Positions 60,897 to 64,000 of a stretch of DNA of 64,000 nt are shown here, piece after piece. The translations under genes were made by a program, and so were the position numbers. Position 1 is the stretch's first letter, and the number at the start of each line of letters is the position of its first letter. Under the pieces are notes generated by a model that ran no database searches, had not been told where the DNA came from, and saw only the letters and a program-made list of their open reading frames with translations. Source of the stretch: Sphingomonas panacis (GTDB taxonomy: Bacteria > Pseudomonadota > Alphaproteobacteria > Sphingomonadales > Sphingomonadaceae); the NCBI RefSeq assembly GCF_001717955.1, contig NZ_CP014168.1:3813501-3877500 (forward strand), in the 5' to 3' direction.

Positions 60897-61373
60897 TTAG
60901 ATAAACTCGATCTTTGAGACCACGTAGTAGCGGTCGCCCGACGGTACCGTCACCTCGACCTCGTCCTCGACCTTGCGCCCGATCAGCGCGCGACCGAGCG
61001 GCGAATTGTACGAGATCCGGCCACCCTTGGCGTCCGCCTCGGTCTGCCCGACGATCTGGTACGTCACCGGCTTCTCGTCCTCGTCGAGCAACGTCACCGT
61101 CGCGCCGAACACCACCTTGTCGCCGGAAAGATCGCGCGGGTCGATCACCTGCGCGCGGCTCAGCTTGTCCTCGATATCGGAGATCGAGGCTTCGATCTGG
61201 CCCTGCCGCTCCTTGGCGGCGTGATATTCGGCGTTTTCCGAAAGGTCGCCGTGCGCGCGCGCTTCCTCGATGGCATCGACGATCAGGGGACGCTCGGCCT
61301 TGAGCTGTTTGAGGTGCGCAGTGAGCGTATCATGGCCCTCCTGCAGCATTGGCATCTTGTCGACGGTCGCCAT
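60897..61373 (-). CDS. greA: Transcription elongation factor GreA
   Basis: A 158-residue factor that rescues backtracked RNA polymerase. The N-terminal coiled coil reads [20 protein letters not shown] then [19 protein letters not shown], with the acidic tip residues Asp and Glu, and the C-terminal FKBP-like domain includes [20 protein letters not shown]. Standard length; start at the ATG at 61373. It lies 92 bp downstream of carB on the same strand, an order common in alphaproteobacteria. Confidence 0.97.
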   Translation of the reverse strand: MATVDKMPMLQEGHDTLTAHLKQLKAERPLIVDAIEEARAHGDLSENAEYHAAKERQGQIEASISDIEDKLSRAQVIDPRDLSGDKVVFGATVTLLDEDEKPVTYQIVGQTEADAKGGRISYNSPLGRALIGRKVEDEVEVTVPSGDRYYVVSKIEFI

Positions 61374-61465
61374 CCCTTGAAATCCTTCGTCCCGAAATCT
61401 GTCCCCAAGCCGGCCCTTCCGGGCCGACCCGCACTGTGTTCAACTGTCGGGGAGTAATCGTGCGA

Positions 61466-64000
61466 TCAGGAATAATAGGATTGCAGCGGCCGTACTTCAA
61501 GGTTTTGCGTCGCAAGCGCCACGATCGCCCGTGCAGCTTCCACGCCGGCTGATGCCGTGGTGAAGTGCGGAATCTTCTGAGTCAGCGCGGAAGCGCGGAT
61601 CGGCTGCGAGTCTTTCAGGCTCTGCCACCCTTCCGTGGTGTTGAAGATCAGGTCGATCCCGCCGTCCTTGATCCGGTCGACGATATGCGGCCGGCCCTGC
61701 GCGACCTTGTTGACTCGCTCGACCGAAACGCCGTTACGCTCAAGGAAATCGGCGGTGCCGCCGGTCGCGACGATCGTGAAGCCGTGGTCGGCAAGCTGCC
61801 GCATCGCCGGCAGGATGACCGGCTTGTCGCTGTCTTTCACGCTGACGAACAACGTGCCCGATTTGGGCAGCACCGTGCCCGCGCCGAGCTGCGCCTTGGC
61901 GAAAGCGAGCGCGAAGTTCGGGTCGATTCCCATGACTTCGCCGGTCGATTTCATCTCGGGCGATAGCACCGGATCGACACCAGGGAAGCGCGCGAACGGG
62001 AACACCGCTTCCTTGACCGCATAATAGCTGATGTTGCGGTCGATCGTCGGCAGATCGGCGAGCTTCTCGCCCGCCATCACCCGCGCGGCGATCTTGGCGA
62101 CCGGCACGCCGATCGCCTTGGCGACGAATGGTACCGTGCGGCTGGCGCGCGGATTGACCTCGATCAGATACACAAGGCCCTCCTTCACCGCGAACTGGAT
62201 ATTCATCAGCCCAACCACTGAAAGCGCCTTGGCGAGTTCCCGCGTCTGCCGCTCGATCTCGGCGATCACGTCGGCGCCGAGGCTGTACGGCGGGATCGAG
62301 CACGCGCTGTCGCCGGAATGGACGCCCGCCTCCTCGATATGCTGGAGTACGCCCGCGACGACGACATCGGTGCCGTCCGAAATCGCATCGACATCGACCT
62401 CGATCGCGTCGCGCAGATACTGGTCGATCAGCACCGGAGAATCGCCCGAAACCTGCACCGCAGTCTGGATATAATCGTCGAGTTGGACGAGTGAGTCGAC
62501 GATCTCCATCGCCCGGCCGCCCAGCACGTAGCTCGGCCGCATCAGCACCGGGTAGCCGATCCGCTCCGCCACCGCGACCGCCTCGTCGCGGCTGCGCGCG
62601 ATGCCGTTGGCGGGCTGGCGCAAGCCCAGCTTGTTGATCATCGCCGCGAACCGCTCGCGGTCCTCGGCGAGATCGATCGCATCGGGCGAGGTGCCGAGGA
62701 TCGGGATGCCCGCATCCTGCAACGCCTGCGCGAGATTGAGCGGGGTCTGCCCGCCGAACTGGACGATCACGCCGGCAAGCGTACCGTTCTGTTGCTCGAC
62801 ATGAAGGATTTCGAGCACGTCTTCCGCCGTCAGCGGCTCGAAATACAGCCGGTCCGACGTATCGTAATCGGTCGAGACGGTCTCGGGGTTGCAGTTGACC
62901 ATGATCGTCTCGTAGCCTGCGTCCGCCAGCGCGAAGCAGGCGTGGCAGCAGCAATAATCGAACTCGATCCCCTGCCCGATCCGGTTCGGTCCACCACCGA
63001 GAATGACGACCTTCTTGCGGTCGGTCGGCATGCTTTCGCACTCCGGCTCGCCGAACGTGGGCGCCTCGTAGGTCGAGTACATATACGGCGTCTTGGCGTC
63101 GAACTCGGCCGCGCACGTGTCGATCCGCTTGAACACCGGCCGTACGCCGAGCTTGTGGCGCGCCGCGCGCACCTCCGCCTCGGTCACGCCGCCGGTCATC
63201 GCCTTGACCGCCTCGTGGATCAGCCCGCGCCCACGCGCGATCCCGCTGGCGTTGCCGCGCAGATTGGCGGATTTCAGCGCCAGATAGGCAAGCCGCTTGT
63301 CGGAGAACCCCATCGCCTTGAGCTTGCGCATCCCCGCCGCATCGCGCGGCAGGCCGTTGTGGCAGACTTCCTCTTCGGCACGCACGATCTCGGCGATCCG
63401 CTCGAGGAACCAGGGATCGTACTTGGCGATCGCATGCACCTCGGCGACGGTGAAGCCCTCGCGCAGCGCCTGCGCCGCGACCAGCAGCCGGTCGGGCGTA
63501 GCCTTCGCCAGCGCCGCCTCGATCTCGACACGCGGCGCGCCCGAAAGCCGCTCGACCATGTTGAAGCCGCTGAGGCCCGTCTCGAGCCCGCGCAGCGCCT
63601 TCTGGAGCGATTCGTGGATGTTGCGGCCGATCGCCATCACCTCGCCGACCGACTTCATCGCGGTGCCGAGCACCTCTTCGGCGCCCTTGAACTTCTCGAA
63701 CGCGAAGCGCGGGATCTTCGTGACGACATAGTCGATCGTCGGCTCGAACGACGCCGGCGTCGCGCCGGTGATGTCGTTGGTGATCTCGTCGAGCGTGTAG
63801 CCCACCGCCAGCTTGGCGGCGACCTTGGCGATCGGGAAGCCGGTCGCCTTCGACGCCAGCGCCGACGAGCGCGACACGCGCGGGTTCATCTCGATCACGA
63901 TCAGCCGGCCATCCTTGGGATTCACCGCGAACTGAACGTTCGATCCACCCGTCTCCACGCCGATCTCGCGCAGCACCGCGATGCTCGCGTTGCGCATGAT
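61466..64000 (-). CDS. carB: Carbamoyl-phosphate synthase large subunit, N-terminus cut by window edge
   Basis: The visible 844 codons are the C-terminal part of CarB; about 270 residues at the N-terminus lie beyond the right edge. The first ATP-grasp domain is entered at [20 protein letters not shown], then [20 protein letters not shown], the oligomerisation domain, [20 protein letters not shown], the second ATP-grasp domain ([33 protein letters not shown]), and the C-terminal MGS-like allosteric domain ([20 protein letters not shown]). It makes carbamoyl phosphate for pyrimidines (PyrB, 53423) and arginine. No frameshift seen. Confidence 0.97.
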   Translation of the reverse strand: MMRNASIAVLREIGVETGGSNVQFAVNPKDGRLIVIEMNPRVSRSSALASKATGFPIAKVAAKLAVGYTLDEITNDITGATPASFEPTIDYVVTKIPRFAFEKFKGAEEVLGTAMKSVGEVMAIGRNIHESLQKALRGLETGLSGFNMVERLSGAPRVEIEAALAKATPDRLLVAAQALREGFTVAEVHAIAKYDPWFLERIAEIVRAEEEVCHNGLPRDAAGMRKLKAMGFSDKRLAYLALKSANLRGNASGIARGRGLIHEAVKAMTGGVTEAEVRAARHKLGVRPVFKRIDTCAAEFDAKTPYMYSTYEAPTFGEPECESMPTDRKKVVILGGGPNRIGQGIEFDYCCCHACFALADAGYETIMVNCNPETVSTDYDTSDRLYFEPLTAEDVLEILHVEQQNGTLAGVIVQFGGQTPLNLAQALQDAGIPILGTSPDAIDLAEDRERFAAMINKLGLRQPANGIARSRDEAVAVAERIGYPVLMRPSYVLGGRAMEIVDSLVQLDDYIQTAVQVSGDSPVLIDQYLRDAIEVDVDAISDGTDVVVAGVLQHIEEAGVHSGDSACSIPPYSLGADVIAEIERQTRELAKALSVVGLMNIQFAVKEGLVYLIEVNPRASRTVPFVAKAIGVPVAKIAARVMAGEKLADLPTIDRNISYYAVKEAVFPFARFPGVDPVLSPEMKSTGEVMGIDPNFALAFAKAQLGAGTVLPKSGTLFVSVKDSDKPVILPAMRQLADHGFTIVATGGTADFLERNGVSVERVNKVAQGRPHIVDRIKDGGIDLIFNTTEGWQSLKDSQPIRASALTQKIPHFTTASAGVEAARAIVALATQNLEVRPLQSYYS

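Overview
The window is chromosomal DNA from a GC-rich alphaproteobacterium, most likely a sphingomonad (Sphingomonadales). The evidence is the gene content and order: a DivL-type kinase followed by tsaE, amgK, murU, addB, addA and trxA; a large sphingomonad-style TonB-dependent receptor; a DUF4170 protein; and many short palindromic intergenic elements of the kinds common in sphingomonad genomes. Coding density is very high. Many genes are joined by 4-bp ATGA/GTGA overlaps, and GTG starts are common. No tRNA, rRNA, CRISPR array or prophage was seen. The only transposable element found is one ISAs1-family insertion sequence.

Layout, 1-14 kb: a truncated glutathione S-transferase (GST), a GT4 glycosyltransferase, a DUF938 methyltransferase and thioredoxin TrxC. 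Next is metA, preceded by a compact SAM-I-clan riboswitch candidate. A five-gene overlapping efflux operon follows (MarR regulator, FUSC pump, DUF1656 protein, HlyD adaptor, NodT-type outer-membrane lipoprotein), with a perfect operator palindrome over the marR start. After it come a second GST with an RNase H-like gene, a CitE-like lyase, an acyl-CoA ligase and tyrS.

14-34 kb: LysR, GNAT and membrane-protein genes; metZ-apaG; a protein O-mannosyltransferase-like GT39; a 2-hydroxyacid dehydrogenase; a GT2-GtrA fusion; leuB; recO; an RcnB-like Gly/Asn/Trp repeat protein; free-Met-sulfoxide reductase; a flavin reductase; a heme-binding beta-barrel protein; a UBP zinc finger; an Old Yellow Enzyme; a DUF3857/transglutaminase/TPR protein; uvrC; and the IS element, which lies inside a pre-existing palindromic repeat.

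34-46 kb: a long leftward array, divL-tsaE-amgK-murU-addB-addA, then trxA and a small exported protein. It links cell-cycle signalling, tRNA modification, peptidoglycan recycling and double-strand-break repair. 46-50 kb: a TonB-dependent receptor followed by a Sel1/prolyl-4-hydroxylase-like protein, separated by a strong terminator. 50-53.4 kb: ahcY with a perfect 20-bp palindrome upstream, and a two-gene ECF41 module (CMD protein plus sigma factor) with its own predicted ECF41 promoter. 53.4-60.6 kb: pyrB with a catalytically dead pyrC-like partner, an FAD/NAD(P)-binding protein, EpsC serine acetyltransferase, a PuuD-like amidotransferase, a DAACS symporter and a DUF4170 protein. 60.9-64 kb: greA and the C-terminal part of carB.

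Methionine and SAM metabolism recurs through the window (metA, metZ, ahcY, fRMsr), with at least two different apparent regulatory devices. Pyrimidine synthesis is represented by carB, pyrB and pyrC'.
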